Part shown: positions 18,113 through 27,491 of the stretch, piece by piece | How positions within the stretch are numbered: the first letter of the stretch is position 1 | Layout: the number at the start of each line of letters is the position of its first letter | Assembly (NCBI RefSeq): GCF_017695965.1 | Contig: NZ_JAAORM010000002.1 | Location: 186,001 to 250,000 of the forward strand | Direction: 5' to 3' | Source of the DNA: Prochlorococcus marinus CUG1416 | GTDB taxonomy: Bacteria; Cyanobacteriota; Cyanobacteriia; PCC-6307; Cyanobiaceae | DNA length: 64,000 bases | Made by a program: the position numbers and the translations under genes | Notes under the pieces: model-generated | What the model was told of the DNA's origin: nothing | Databases searched by the model: none | What the model saw: the letters and a program-made list of their open reading frames with translations, nothing else

Positions 18113-19544
18113 TAATAAGACATCTTTCAATTCTCAATAGATCACTTTGACTCTCTGAGAAGAGTTCCCAACTTTGAATTAAATCTGGCCCACTTAGACA
18201 ACCAAAAAAGGCCACTCTTAATGATTTCATTAAAATCCCTTTTTTTACATTATGCCTTTTTGAGATTTCGTTTATTATTTCCTTGGCTTTCTCTTTATCT
18301 AGTTTTACGGTCTTTTGTTCTATTAAATAATTTAATATAAGTTTTAGAGAAGCTTTGCTATCAATGTTTTCGAGAAAATTTTGACCCTCTTTTTGAATTG
18401 GCGGTAATAAGAAAAATGGTTTTGATTGATCAATAGCATCTTTTAAAAGGATCATCGAGTCTCTAATCAAAGTTACTAATTTTATAGCCCATTCTTTAGA
18501 TGGAGGTTCCCAACCTAAATCATCCCAGTATCTCTGAATGATCTTACTTAACTTGATTGAATCCATATTCTTTATATATTGAGAATTAATCCAGTTTAGT
18601 TTTTCCCAATTGAATTTTGCTCCAGCTTTATTTATATCTGATAAGTCAAAAATTTTAGATATCTCGTCAAGTGAGAGTATTTCACCCTCAACAGATTTTG
18701 GGGACCAACCTAGAAAGGCCATATAGTTTGCTAACGCTTCAGGTAAATATCCCATATCTTTAAATTCGTCGATTGAAGTAACGCAATCTCTCTTAGATAA
18801 TTTTTTCCCTTCTTCATTTAGTATTAGAGGAGTATGTGAAAACGTTGGTAATTTAAAATCTAATGCTTTATAGATCAATATTTGTTTAGCAGTATTTGAG
18901 ATATGGTCTTCCCCCCTAACTACATGAGTGATATTCATGAAATTATCATCAATTACAACTGCAAGATTATACAAAGGATCTCCAATCTCATATTCCAAAG
19001 CCCTTCTTGATAAGACTAAATCTCCCCCCAAGTCCTTGCCTTGCCATTTAATCTCGCCCCTTATCTGATCTACCCATGTGATTTTTATTTTTTCGTCAAT
19101 CTTAAACCTAATTACGGAAGTCCTTCCTTTGGATATGAATGTTTCTATTTCTTCTTTTGAAAGATTTCTGTGCCTATTGTCATGCTTAGGGGGTAATCCT
19201 TTCTTTTTTTGTTCTTCTCTTAGCTCAGAAATCTCATCTTCTGTAGTAAAGCATCTATATGCAGCTCCACATTCCAACAGCTTTTTGATGTAGTTTTTGT
19301 GAATAGAAATTCGTTCACTTTGATTCACAGGCTCTTCATCCCATTTAAGTCCAAGCCATTTCAAACCTTCTAATATATTTGCTGTGTATTCAGATTTAGA
19401 TCGGAGAAAATCTGTATCTTCTATTCTGATGAGGAATTTACCTCCTATTTTTTGCGCATACAACCAGTTGAATAATGCTGTTCGAGCTGTACCAATATGA
19501 AATAAACCTGTTGGACTTGGAGCTAATCTTAAACGTTTTTCCAA
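18105..19544 (-). CDS. gltX: Glutamyl-tRNA synthetase
   Basis: Charges tRNA-Glu, which here feeds both translation and, via glutamyl-tRNA reductase, tetrapyrrole synthesis. The class I signatures are [13 protein letters not shown] (HIGH-type, 16-19) and KLSKR at about 248-252. Length 479 residues is normal. The initiation codon appears to be TTG. In many cyanobacteria this enzyme is non-discriminating and also charges tRNA-Gln for transamidation, but specificity cannot be read from sequence here. Confidence 0.96.
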   Translation of the reverse strand: MEKRLRLAPSPTGLFHIGTARTALFNWLYAQKIGGKFLIRIEDTDFLRSKSEYTANILEGLKWLGLKWDEEPVNQSERISIHKNYIKKLLECGAAYRCFTTEDEISELREEQKKKGLPPKHDNRHRNLSKEEIETFISKGRTSVIRFKIDEKIKITWVDQIRGEIKWQGKDLGGDLVLSRRALEYEIGDPLYNLAVVIDDNFMNITHVVRGEDHISNTAKQILIYKALDFKLPTFSHTPLILNEEGKKLSKRDCVTSIDEFKDMGYLPEALANYMAFLGWSPKSVEGEILSLDEISKIFDLSDINKAGAKFNWEKLNWINSQYIKNMDSIKLSKIIQRYWDDLGWEPPSKEWAIKLVTLIRDSMILLKDAIDQSKPFFLLPPIQKEGQNFLENIDSKASLKLILNYLIEQKTVKLDKEKAKEIINEISKRHNVKKGILMKSLRVAFFGCLSGPDLIQSWELFSESQSDLLRIERCLITI

Positions 19545-19561
19545 ATTTTTTTAGAAAAAAA

Positions 19562-19635
19562 CGGGACCGACGGGATTCGAACCCGCAACTTCCGCCGTGA
19601 CAGGGCGGTGCTCTAACCAGTTGAACTACGGTCCC
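19562..19635 (-). tRNA. trnD: tRNA-Asp (anticodon GTC)
   Basis: The complement folds as a complete cloverleaf. The acceptor GGGACCG pairs with CGGTCCC, the D arm has GTTAGAGC, the anticodon loop CTGTCAC is closed by a CCGCC/GGCGG stem, and the T arm is GCGGGTTCGAATCCCGT. The anticodon GTC reads Asp codons. No CCA is encoded. It lies between gltX and the small hyper-conserved protein. Confidence 0.96.
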
Positions 19636-19787
19636 AGTGCTTTTAGTTCTAAATTTAATTAGAACTTCATTCTTAAAATTATCAGATGATAATACTGAAT
19701 TAATGTTGTTGTAATAAAAAAAATTTATTAATTTGAGGAATTTAAAGAAATAGTTAGTTTTAGGGCTATCTAAAAATGAAAAACTAT

Positions 19788-19982
19788 TTATTTTTGAGGT
19801 CTAAAGCCAGCAGGTTCTATCAATCTAACTTGATTACCTCTGGCGGTAAATTCTCTGCCTTGGTCACTTTGTACAACAACTCTTCCACCAGATTTAACTC
19901 TGATGACTCTTGCACGAACCCATCCTAAAGCTGCTGATTCGAGGACTTTAACTACGTCCCCAGGTTGAAGATCTAACTCCAT
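19788..19982 (-). CDS. Hyper-conserved small SH3/Tudor-like protein of marine picocyanobacteria (PSHCP)
   Basis: A 64-residue protein rich in beta strands (VVKVLES.., [15 protein letters not shown].., RLIEPAG) with an SH3/Tudor-like look. I recognise the sequence as the protein reported to be identical across Prochlorococcus and marine Synechococcus and absent elsewhere. Published pull-downs linked it to ribosomal protein L2, PsaD and a Ycf48-like protein, and later work suggested tRNA binding. Here it sits between tRNA-Asp and tRNA-Trp, next to rplS. I recall a length of 62 residues, so the last two (QK) may differ. Its exact function is unknown. Confidence 0.85.
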   Translation of the reverse strand: MELDLQPGDVVKVLESAALGWVRARVIRVKSGGRVVVQSDQGREFTARGNQVRLIEPAGFRPQK

Positions 19983-20017
19983 CTTATGAAAAAATGATTT
20001 ACATAATGTTGATTAAA

Positions 20018-20090
20018 CGCGTCGTGGAGGACTTGAACCCCCGACATCAGGTTTTGGAGACCTGCGTTCTACCAACTGAACTAACGACGC
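20018..20090 (-). tRNA. trnW: tRNA-Trp (anticodon CCA)
   Basis: The complement folds as a cloverleaf. The acceptor GCGTCGT pairs with ACGACGC, the D arm has GTTGGTAGAAC, the anticodon arm AGGTCTCCAAAACCT carries CCA, and the T arm has GGGGGTTCAAGTCCTCC. The 3' CCA is not encoded. This tRNA reads UGG. It lies between rplS and the hyper-conserved small protein. Confidence 0.96.
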
Positions 20091-20142
20091 ATTTAAAGAT
20101 TATAAGCGTCTTTGTGACCAATAAGCTTGTTAAGTTACAAGT

Positions 20143-20613
20143 TTATCGATCAAAGCGTTGTTTTACGCGAGTAGCTTTTCCTACTCTATCTCTTAAATAG
20201 AATAACTTAGCTCTCCTTACTTTACCTCTACGTTCAACTTTTAGAGAGGCAACTTGTGGACTATGTAGCATAAATACTCTTTCAACACCTATTCCTTGGA
20301 AAATTCTTCTAACTGTAATTGTTTGGTTAAGACCCCCATGCCTTTTTGCTATGACAACACCTTCATAAGGTTGAACTCTCTCTTTGTTACCTTCTGTAAT
20401 TCTCACACCAACTTTAACAGTGTCTCCAACATAAATTTCGGGTAATTCTTTTTTTAATTGTTCATTTTCAAATTCCTCAATAAGGTTGTAATAATTTATT
20501 TTCTTTGTAGTTTCAGAAACTATGTTTTTTCCTTTCTCTTCAACTGCCACATCAATTGATCCGTCAGTTTTGATGCTGTTTTCTAACTCATTTTCTTGTT
20601 TCTCTTTAGCCAT
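20143..20613 (-). CDS. rplS: 50S ribosomal protein L19
   Basis: L19 sits at the 30S-50S interface. The core from about residue 43 on ([61 protein letters not shown]) is a standard L19 of about 114 residues. The first ~42 residues are an extra charged, low-complexity extension rich in Glu and Lys. The whole is 156 residues. The tRNA-Trp gene follows on the same strand. Confidence 0.95.
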   Translation of the reverse strand: MAKEKQENELENSIKTDGSIDVAVEEKGKNIVSETTKKINYYNLIEEFENEQLKKELPEIYVGDTVKVGVRITEGNKERVQPYEGVVIAKRHGGLNQTITVRRIFQGIGVERVFMLHSPQVASLKVERRGKVRRAKLFYLRDRVGKATRVKQRFDR

Positions 20614-20645
20614 TTTAGTCTTTTTTGTCCTACAAGTTTAATATC

Positions 20646-20954
20646 TTAACCCTTTGACTCGCCTTTAGTAACCTTTTTGGTAAATGAAATTGTTTTTGAA
20701 AACATTTGGAATCCTGTTATGAGCATCCATAAAACTCCAAGAGAATTTAAAAATACATATATTAATTCTCCATTATTTCCAAGCCATTCCCCCTCATGGA
20801 GCGACATTAACCAATGAACTTGGTCTCTAGAGTAACCTAATAAATCTTTTGAAATCCTATAAATAAGCCCAGTAATTGCAGATAAAAATAATGGAAGAAA
20901 AACCCAAGGAGCCAAAGCTTTATGAAATTGCCTAGAATTATTTAAAAAATTCAT
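20646..20954 (-). CDS. PepSY-associated-type two-span membrane protein, unknown function
   Basis: A 102-residue protein with a basic N-terminus (NNSRQFHKAL). Two hydrophobic segments lie at about 15-32 and 65-85, separated by a soluble loop with HWLMSLHEGEWLG. The HKALAPW...FLSAITGLIYRI start and LHxGE loop resemble the PepSY-associated TM family, which is linked to iron uptake reductases in other bacteria. It precedes rplS by 32 bases on the same strand. Function unknown. Confidence 0.75.
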   Translation of the reverse strand: MNFLNNSRQFHKALAPWVFLPLFLSAITGLIYRISKDLLGYSRDQVHWLMSLHEGEWLGNNGELIYVFLNSLGVLWMLITGFQMFSKTISFTKKVTKGESKG

Positions 20955-21045
20955 TCCTGTTTCCCATTGTTATTGATAGATTTAAGATAGCCAAGTCCAT
21001 AATGGCTATTTTGATGATATTTACCTATTACCATTATTTATTCCA

Positions 21046-21885
21046 ATGAAACATTTTGCAGATCTTTTATTAAATAAAAATAATTCCAAAACTAATGATC
21101 AAGTTCCATTCATTCAGAGGAGTAGAGGAATTGAAATAAAGTCTGCACGAGAAATAAATTTGATGAAAAAATCTAGCAGAATAGTAGCAACAGTTCTAAG
21201 GGAAATTAATGACTTAATTAAACCGGGAATGAGCACAAAAGATTTAGATGATTTCGCAGAAAAGAGGATAAAAAGTTTTGGAGCTGTGCCAAGTTTTAAA
21301 GGTTATCATGGTTTCCCTTCTAGTATTTGTTCTAGTATTAATAATGAGGTCGTTCATGGAATACCAAGTAAAAATAAAATAATTAAGAATGGTGACTTAG
21401 TTAAAATTGATACAGGGGCATTTTTAGATGGCTTTCATGGCGATAGTTGTATATCAATATGTGTAGGAGAAGTTAGTTCAAAGGCTCAAAACCTTAGTGA
21501 AGTAGCATTTAAAGCTTTATATGCGGGGCTTTCAAAAATCAAGGCAGGGAATACACTTCTTGATGTGGCTGGTGAAATTGAAGATATTGTTATAAAAAAT
21601 GGATTTAGTGTTGTCGAAGATTATACAGGTCATGGAGTTGGAAGAAATCTTCACGAAGAACCTTCAGTATTCAATTTTCGAACCAACGAATTGCCAAATA
21701 TAGTTCTTCGTGAAGGAATGACATTAGCTGTGGAACCTATAGTTAATGAAGGGAGTAAATTTTGTAAAACATTAAATGATAGATGGACGGTTATAACAAA
21801 AGATGGAAAATTATCGGCTCAGTGGGAGCATACAATAGTTGTTTTAAAAGATGGTATTGAAATATTGACAGATAGAGATTTCTAG
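21046..21885 (+). CDS. map: Methionine aminopeptidase type I
   Basis: Removes the initiator Met from new proteins. The pita-bread metal ligands are visible: Asp in KIDTGAF, Asp in FHGDSC, His in TGHGVGRNLHEEP, Glu in LAVEPIV and Glu in WEHTIVV. VVHGIPSKNKIIKNGD is the usual loop. The 279 residues include an N-terminal extension of about 30 before the type I core. Convergent with the SDR gene, with 3 bases between stops. Confidence 0.95.
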   Translation: MKHFADLLLNKNNSKTNDQVPFIQRSRGIEIKSAREINLMKKSSRIVATVLREINDLIKPGMSTKDLDDFAEKRIKSFGAVPSFKGYHGFPSSICSSINNEVVHGIPSKNKIIKNGDLVKIDTGAFLDGFHGDSCISICVGEVSSKAQNLSEVAFKALYAGLSKIKAGNTLLDVAGEIEDIVIKNGFSVVEDYTGHGVGRNLHEEPSVFNFRTNELPNIVLREGMTLAVEPIVNEGSKFCKTLNDRWTVITKDGKLSAQWEHTIVVLKDGIEILTDRDF

Positions 21886-21888
21886 CCA

Positions 21889-22608
21889 CTAAGATTTGTA
21901 CTTATAGATAAGTTGGCAATACAAAAAAATAAATAACTCTTTCAAGGGGAAAAGTAGGTAAGTTAATGGATTTGGACTAATTATTATTAAATGACTTTTC
22001 GAATTGGCTAAATCATAAATCCTCTTGGAAACAAATTTGGGACTCATAATCCCAATAGGATTTAGTTCTGATTTGAAAGGTCCTAAGATGATTTTCTTTA
22101 TAATTAATTTTTTCTTAGTATCTTTGTTAAGAAGATTTTTCTTGAAAGAAACTAATTTGCCAATTAGGGATTTACTTATCTCATATGATGGATTTAGGGC
22201 TGGTAATATTTCTGCTTCAGATGTGTTAATCCAAATCTCTTTTTTTATTAATGACTTATTTGTTAAGGCAATATCTTCAAATAAATTTAAAAATCTGAAT
22301 TTGCTTAATGCATTTATTTCGATTGAGTTTTCATAATTTAAATTTTCTCTACTCAAATTATAAATGCCGTGATTCAAAATTAAAATATCTATCTTTCTTA
22401 GATGCTTTTTTAATGTTGATTCTTTCCCGCATTCCCATTTAATCCATTCGTTAGGAGATGCAAAATTTTTTTCAGGATTGGTTTTACTATGAGTGAATCC
22501 AATCACTTTATGTCCTTTCTGACGAAACAACTTTATTAGTTCTTGCCCTAGTGCTCCCGAAGCCCCAGTAATTCCAATAGTTTTTTCGTTTTCCATTGTA
22601 TTTGTCAT
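21889..22608 (-). CDS. Short-chain dehydrogenase/reductase family protein
   Basis: The N-terminus has the Rossmann motif GITGASGALGQEL (from about residue 12) and an LILNHGIYN segment that replaces the usual NNAG. Tyr and Lys of the active site are in PSYEISKSLIG (near 140). A C-terminal hydrophobic stretch (LTYLLFPLKELFIFLYC) could associate with membrane. This is an atypical SDR of 239 residues whose substrate cannot be inferred. Start ATG at 22608; an in-frame ATG four codons later is also possible. Confidence 0.82.
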   Translation of the reverse strand: MTNTMENEKTIGITGASGALGQELIKLFRQKGHKVIGFTHSKTNPEKNFASPNEWIKWECGKESTLKKHLRKIDILILNHGIYNLSRENLNYENSIEINALSKFRFLNLFEDIALTNKSLIKKEIWINTSEAEILPALNPSYEISKSLIGKLVSFKKNLLNKDTKKKLIIKKIILGPFKSELNPIGIMSPKFVSKRIYDLANSKSHLIIISPNPLTYLLFPLKELFIFLYCQLIYKYKS

Positions 22609-22763
22609 TTTTTTTTTGATTTTGATGAATAATCAAATTACTAAAATAAATTTACTGAAAAAAATATTTTTTTACTTATTTGATTAAAACTCATAAATAA
22701 ATATTTGTTTAGTTCAAAAAAAAATATTATCTTGAACCTATTGATAGATAATTTAAAAAAATT

Positions 22764-23873
22764 ATGAGCAATATATTATTAATTGGTTCATGTGAACCAT
22801 TTAGCGGGAAGTCTGCATTGGTTCTTGGGATAGCAAAGAGACTCTTACAGGAGAAAAAAAAAGTACGTATTGGTAAACCTCTAGCAACATGTATAGAACT
22901 TACTAATCTACCTTCAATGTCTTACGAAGGATTAATAGATGATGATGTTAAGTTTATTGGATCTACATTAAATATTGAAGAGGAGAATTTAATTTCTTCT
23001 GTAGGATTATTGGATAATATATCAGCTGAAAAACGAATCTCTAATAAAGACTTGCTTCCTGGAAAAGGTTTTGATCAAATTTTGGAATTGGTTAATGATG
23101 ATTTTGAAGGATTAAATATTCTTGAAGCGGCTGGAAGTCTGCATGAAGGAATGATTTATGGTTTAAGCCTCCCACAACTAGCTGAGAGTTTAGACGCGAA
23201 AGTTTTAATTGTGAATTTATGGGAAGATTGTAAAAGCGTAGATGCATTACTTGATGCAAAAAAACAATTAGGAGATCATTTGGCAGGAGTTGTATTGAAT
23301 GCAGTTTTACCTCAAGAAGTTGAAACAGTTAAGAATCAGATAATATCTTCTCTTGATGACATGAATATTGAAGTGTTTGGAGTGATGCCTAAATCACCTC
23401 TCCTAAGAAGTGTCACTGTCGGTGAACTTGTAAGAAGATTAAATGCCGAAGTACTTTGTTGCCCTGAAAAAGATCAATTACTTGTTGAAACATTAAGCAT
23501 TGGTGCAATGGGTGTTAATTCTGCAATGGAATTTTTCAGACGGAGACGAAATATGGCTGTAGTTACTGGAGCTGACAGAACTGATATTCAACTTGCGGCC
23601 TTGGAAGCTTCGACGCAATGCCTCATTTTAACCGGTTTGGGAGAACCTTTGTCACAAATGATTCATAGAGCAGAGGAATTGGAAGTGCCAATTTTAAAAG
23701 TCGAATTAGACACTCTTGCTGCCGTAGAAATTATTGAACAAGCTTTTGGTCATGTCAGAATACATGAATCAATTAAAGCTTCTTATGCTGTTCAATTAGT
23801 TCAGGAGCATGTAAATCTAAAAAGAATTCTAGAAAAGATAGATTTTCCCTGCAATTTTTCAGATAAATGCTAA
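22764..23873 (+). CDS. BioD-like P-loop ATPase with DRTGG domain (COG0857)
   Basis: The N-terminus has a P-loop-like GSCEPFSGKSALVLG and a BioD/dethiobiotin-synthetase-like fold to about residue 210. A DRTGG domain follows at about 215-330 (ALEASTQCLILTGLGEP). This is the N-terminal part found in long phosphotransacetylases, but the acetyltransferase domain itself is absent at 369 residues. COG0857 proteins of this kind are conserved in cyanobacteria with no clear function. It is not itself a PTA, and annotation as such would be misleading. Confidence 0.85.
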   Translation: MSNILLIGSCEPFSGKSALVLGIAKRLLQEKKKVRIGKPLATCIELTNLPSMSYEGLIDDDVKFIGSTLNIEEENLISSVGLLDNISAEKRISNKDLLPGKGFDQILELVNDDFEGLNILEAAGSLHEGMIYGLSLPQLAESLDAKVLIVNLWEDCKSVDALLDAKKQLGDHLAGVVLNAVLPQEVETVKNQIISSLDDMNIEVFGVMPKSPLLRSVTVGELVRRLNAEVLCCPEKDQLLVETLSIGAMGVNSAMEFFRRRRNMAVVTGADRTDIQLAALEASTQCLILTGLGEPLSQMIHRAEELEVPILKVELDTLAAVEIIEQAFGHVRIHESIKASYAVQLVQEHVNLKRILEKIDFPCNFSDKC

Positions 23874-23898
23874 TTTCAAATATAGGTACAATTTTATT

Positions 23899-24411
23899 TT
23901 GAGTCGCTCTTTAGATCTACCAGCAACTGAAGGCGTTGATGCCTTAGCTCAAGAACTTGCAAAACTCCAAGATAATGGGAAGAGGAGGATTGCTTTCTTG
24001 GGCAGTAGACATGTACCAGTTGTCGATATCCACTTAATTGAGTTAATAGCAAGGTCCTTAGCAGAGGAGGGACATAATATTCTTACATCTGGATCTCAAG
24101 GGGTTAATGCTGCTGTTATTCGAGCTGTGTTAGATATTAATCCATCATTATTGACTGTTTTATTACCACAAAGCCTTGATAGACAAATACCCGAAATCAA
24201 GGATCAACTTGAACGGGTTATGCATTTGGTTGAGAAAAGTGAAAATGATGAATTACCTTTGCCATTAGCCAGTAGCCTTTGTAATCAAGAAATTATTACT
24301 AGGTGTGATCAACTAATATGTTTTGCCTTTCACGATAGTGAAACCTTACTAAATAGTTGTAGATGCGCTGAAGAAATGGGAAAAGTGGTTAGTTTGTTAT
24401 TTTTTGATTAG
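23899..24411 (+). CDS. SLOG/Rossmann-like protein (annotated DprA-like in cyanobacteria)
   Basis: The 170 residues contain a Rossmann-like core with RRIAFLGSRHVPV near 33-45 and LTSGSQGVNAAVIRAVL near 67-83, then FHDSETLLNSCRCAEE at the C-terminus. This is the arrangement of SLOG-type nucleotide-binding proteins such as DprA and LOG. The initiation codon is TTG at 23899. Cyanobacterial homologues are usually called DNA recombination-mediator protein A, but it is far shorter than DprA and lacks its flanking domains, so its role is unknown. It follows the DRTGG protein gene by 25 bases and may be in the same operon. Confidence 0.75.
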   Translation: MSRSLDLPATEGVDALAQELAKLQDNGKRRIAFLGSRHVPVVDIHLIELIARSLAEEGHNILTSGSQGVNAAVIRAVLDINPSLLTVLLPQSLDRQIPEIKDQLERVMHLVEKSENDELPLPLASSLCNQEIITRCDQLICFAFHDSETLLNSCRCAEEMGKVVSLLFFD

Positions 24412-24479
24412 ATTAATACATTTCCCCTTTATTAAATCTGATTTATGCTGAATAATAATCTTGCGTTTAAAAAATTACG

Positions 24480-24977
24480 ATGGCAGAAAGTTTTTCATTT
24501 GATGTGGTTTCTGATTTTGAGAGACAGGAATTAGTTAATACTTTGGATCAAGTAAAAAGAGAGATTTCTCAGCGTTACGATCTGAAAGGAACTGATACTT
24601 CAGTTGATTTAGATAAAGAAAATATTTTTATAACAACTAATAGTGAACTAACCTTAAATGCTGTAAATGACATAATTAGACAAAAGGCAATAAAAAGAAA
24701 CTTATCTTTAAAGATTTTCGACTACGGTGAAATTGAAATAGTGAGTGGTAATAGAGTGAAACAGACAATTCTGTTAAAACAGGGCATTAAACAAGAAATA
24801 GCAAAAAAAATTAGTAAAAATATTAGAGATCAAATAAAAAAGATTAATGTCAGCATCAATGGAGAAACACTCAGAGTCTCGAGCAAGAGCAAAAATGATC
24901 TTCAATTAGCAATTAAACTTGTTAGTGACTTGGAAGAGTCTTTAAACATTCCTCTAAAGGCTGCTAACTTTAGATAA
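24480..24977 (+). CDS. YajQ family nucleotide-binding protein
   Basis: A 165-residue protein with the family start SFSFDVVSDFERQELVN (MAES precedes it) and the repeated LTLNAVNDIIRQ and LQLAIKLVSDLE segments. Two ferredoxin-like domains are expected. Homologues have been reported to bind cyclic-di-GMP (Xanthomonas) and other nucleotides. Prochlorococcus generally lacks much c-di-GMP signalling, so another ligand or an RNA role is possible. Confidence 0.9.
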   Translation: MAESFSFDVVSDFERQELVNTLDQVKREISQRYDLKGTDTSVDLDKENIFITTNSELTLNAVNDIIRQKAIKRNLSLKIFDYGEIEIVSGNRVKQTILLKQGIKQEIAKKISKNIRDQIKKINVSINGETLRVSSKSKNDLQLAIKLVSDLEESLNIPLKAANFR

Positions 24978-25003
24978 AATATTTAATAAGACTATTTAAC
25001 AAA

Positions 25004-25210
25004 ATGGCATATTATCCAGAATCTCTTATTAAAAAATTGTTTATTAAGGTAAAAGAATATCCTCGTTTTTCAGATGGAGAAATAGAAAAATTTTGTTGGA
25101 TGGCAGTTCATGAACATAAGCATGGTGTTTTGCCCTCTGAATATGACATTAGGGAGATAGATGAGGACCTTTATTTACAACTTTTGCATGAATTTAAATT
25201 AAACATTTAA
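25004..25210 (+). CDS. Small acidic/aromatic hypothetical protein
   Basis: A 68-residue soluble protein. It has an N-terminal helix with basic residues (SLIKKLFIKVKEYPRFSDG), HEHKHG near 36-41 that could bind metal, then an acidic helix (REIDEDLYLQLLHEF). I do not recognise a family. It lies 26 bases after yajQ and may be cotranscribed. Confidence 0.65.
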   Translation: MAYYPESLIKKLFIKVKEYPRFSDGEIEKFCWMAVHEHKHGVLPSEYDIREIDEDLYLQLLHEFKLNI

Positions 25211-25323
25211 TAAAATAATATTTATATCTCTTTTTACAATTATTAAAAAAATATTTTAATTAAATGCGTTATTAATGCACTAATTAGTCTATTTAAATAT
25301 GATTAATTAAAAGAATAAATTTA

Positions 25324-26127
25324 ATGTCAACATCCTTTAAAAATGTCACACCAACAGGTCCTGGTGGGACAGCAACATTACTGATTGTATTATCTTTCAC
25401 TGGTTTCCTTTTGCTCACCCAATCCCTATTTGTTGTTCCGTCTGGACAAGTTGCAGTAGTTACAACATTAGGGAAAGTAAGTGGCCCCTCTCGGAGAGCT
25501 GGTTTAAACTTTAAACTTCCATTTATTCAGTCTGTATTTCCATTTGATATTAAAACTCAAGTTCAACCAGAAAAATTTGAAACTTTAACTAAAGATCTTC
25601 AGGTTATTAGGGCTACAGCTACTGTTAAGTATTCAGTAAAACCTAATGAAGCAGGAAGAATTTTTGCAACCATTGCAAGCAGAAATAGCGATGTTTATCA
25701 AAAAATTGTCCAGCCATCTTTACTCAAAGCTCTAAAATCAGTTTTTTCTCAATATGAGCTAGAAACAATTGCTACTGAATTTGCAGTGATTTCTGAAAAA
25801 GTAGGAGATACTGTGGCTCAAGAACTAAATTCATTCGATTATGTAGATGTTAAAAGTTTAGATCTTACCGGATTAGAGATTGCTGAAGAATACAGAGCTG
25901 CTATTGAACAAAAGCAAATAGCTGGTCAGCAATTACTAAGAGCAAAGACAGAAGTGGAAATTGCTGAACAAGAAGCACTTAGATATGAGACATTAAATAA
26001 AAGTCTCGACGATCAAGTACTTTTCAAATTATTTCTTGATAAATGGGATGGAAGTACACAAGTTGTTCCTGGCCTTCCAGGTTCAGAAGGAAGAACTCCC
26101 CCAGTAATAGTTGGTGGCAAAAGATAA
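25324..26127 (+). CDS. SPFH/band-7 (prohibitin-like) membrane protein
   Basis: 267 residues. One N-terminal span lies near residues 18-38, then the PHB domain begins VPSGQVAVVTTLGKVSGPSR. The VRATATVKYSV-type strand and a coiled-coil with EIAEEYRAAIEQKQIAGQQL at about 195-225 match prohibitins. Such proteins form large rings on the membrane and regulate FtsH-type proteases. It ends before a strong hairpin terminator. hemL converges on it. Confidence 0.9.
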   Translation: MSTSFKNVTPTGPGGTATLLIVLSFTGFLLLTQSLFVVPSGQVAVVTTLGKVSGPSRRAGLNFKLPFIQSVFPFDIKTQVQPEKFETLTKDLQVIRATATVKYSVKPNEAGRIFATIASRNSDVYQKIVQPSLLKALKSVFSQYELETIATEFAVISEKVGDTVAQELNSFDYVDVKSLDLTGLEIAEEYRAAIEQKQIAGQQLLRAKTEVEIAEQEALRYETLNKSLDDQVLFKLFLDKWDGSTQVVPGLPGSEGRTPPVIVGGKR

Positions 26128-26157
26128 TTTTTTAAAATTAATTTTTCTTTATCAGTT

Positions 26158-26198
26158 AATCATTTACTTATTTTTCTTTAAGTAAATGATTATTTTTT
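26158..26198 (+). terminator. Intrinsic terminator of the SPFH gene
   Basis: A perfect 13-base inverted repeat (aatcatttactta / taagtaaatgatt) at 26158-26170 and 26179-26191 flanks an 8-base loop, with a T-rich tract at 26193-26199. Transcribed rightward it gives a stem with a U-tract. It sits between convergent SPFH and hemL stops and overlaps the hemL stop codon. On the opposite strand the T-tract is absent, so a bidirectional role is uncertain. Confidence 0.75.
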
Positions 26199-27491
26199 TA
26201 TCTCATTAAAAGATTGATCAAAAGCCTCGATAGTTTTATCAATTTCTTCTTCGCTATGAGCTAGTGATGTGAAACCAGCTTCAAAAGGACTTGGCGCCAA
26301 GTAAATTCCTCGTTGAAGCATCTGCCTATGCAACTTCCTAAAAAGTTCAGCATCATTTGTTTTAGCTTCTTCAAAGTTCCTAACTGGACCATCACATAAG
26401 AAAAATCCAAACATAGCGCTTACACTTCCACCGTTAATAGCTATTCCATTATTCTCTGCAGACTGAATTATCCCTTCAATTAATCTAGAAGTTGTTGAAT
26501 CTAGTTTATCGTATGTACCTTCTTGTTTAAGTAGTTCAAGAGTTTTTATTCCAGCAGTCATTGCGAGTGGGTTTCCGCTCAAAGTGCCTGCCTGGTATAC
26601 CGGTCCAGAAGGCGCTACCATTGACATTATTTCTTTCTTGCCTCCATAAGCTCCAACAGGTAGGCCTCCACCAATTACTTTCCCAAGTGTGGTTAAATCA
26701 GGAGTAACACCAAATTTTTCTTGAGCGCCTCCATAACTTATTCTGAATCCAGTCATTACTTCGTCAAAAACTAATAGGGATCCATTCTCAGTTGTTAATT
26801 CTCTTAATCCTTCCAAGAATCCAGGCTCTGGAGTAATAAATCCAGCATTACCAACAATAGGCTCAAGAATCACTCCTGAAATGGCATCAGGATTTTCAGA
26901 AAATAATTTTTTTACTGCTTCAAGATCATTGTAGGGAGCAGTAAGTGTGTTAGCAGTTGTTGTTCGTGGAACCCCTGGAGAATCTGGTAAACCTAGAGTG
27001 GCAACACCTGATCCTGCTTTCACTAAAAACATATCTGCATGGCCGTGATAGCAACCATCAAATTTAATAACTTTATCTCTTCCAGTAAATGCTCGCATAA
27101 GCCTCAAAACAGCCATACAGGCTTCAGTTCCGCTATTAACAAATCTAACCATTTCTACAGATGGGACTGCATCTATTACCATTTCAGCAAGTTTGTTCTC
27201 TAAAACGCATGGAGCACCAAAGCTAGTGCCTTTTTCAATTGCTTCCTGTAATGCCGTTGTAACTTCAGGGTGAGCATGTCCACATATAGCTGGCCCCCAA
27301 CTTCCTATATAATCAATATATCTATTTCCATCAATATCCCAAGCAAAAGGACCTTTGACTCTATCAAAAACAATGGGCTGACCTCCTACAGACTTAAAAG
27401 CTCTTACTGGAGAGCTAACTCCTCCGGGCATTAATTCTTGGGCGGCAGAAAAAATTTCTTCTGATTTGGTGCAATTTAATATTTCAGTCAC
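26190..27491 (-). CDS. hemL: Glutamate-1-semialdehyde 2,1-aminomutase
   Basis: PLP enzyme that converts glutamate-1-semialdehyde to 5-aminolevulinate, the start of the chlorophyll, haem and cobalamin route. The PLP lysine is Lys271 in [25 protein letters not shown] near 243, NSGTEACM near 119 and [12 protein letters not shown] at the N-terminus are diagnostic. 433 residues. The initiation codon is GTG. A plausible sigma-70-type promoter lies upstream (27535-27563). Confidence 0.97.
   Translation of the reverse strand: MTEILNCTKSEEIFSAAQELMPGGVSSPVRAFKSVGGQPIVFDRVKGPFAWDIDGNRYIDYIGSWGPAICGHAHPEVTTALQEAIEKGTSFGAPCVLENKLAEMVIDAVPSVEMVRFVNSGTEACMAVLRLMRAFTGRDKVIKFDGCYHGHADMFLVKAGSGVATLGLPDSPGVPRTTTANTLTAPYNDLEAVKKLFSENPDAISGVILEPIVGNAGFITPEPGFLEGLRELTTENGSLLVFDEVMTGFRISYGGAQEKFGVTPDLTTLGKVIGGGLPVGAYGGKKEIMSMVAPSGPVYQAGTLSGNPLAMTAGIKTLELLKQEGTYDKLDSTTSRLIEGIIQSAENNGIAINGGSVSAMFGFFLCDGPVRNFEEAKTNDAELFRKLHRQMLQRGIYLAPSPFEAGFTSLAHSEEEIDKTIEAFDQSFNEIKK

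Noticed and set aside
20115-20142. An 8-base hairpin downstream of rplS as a terminator
   Set aside because: It pairs better on the strand opposite to rplS and has no T-tract in the rplS direction, and tRNA-Trp follows closely on the same strand.
22764-23873. Phosphate acetyltransferase (pta)
   Set aside because: Only the BioD-like and DRTGG portions are present; the PTA catalytic domain is missing at 369 residues.
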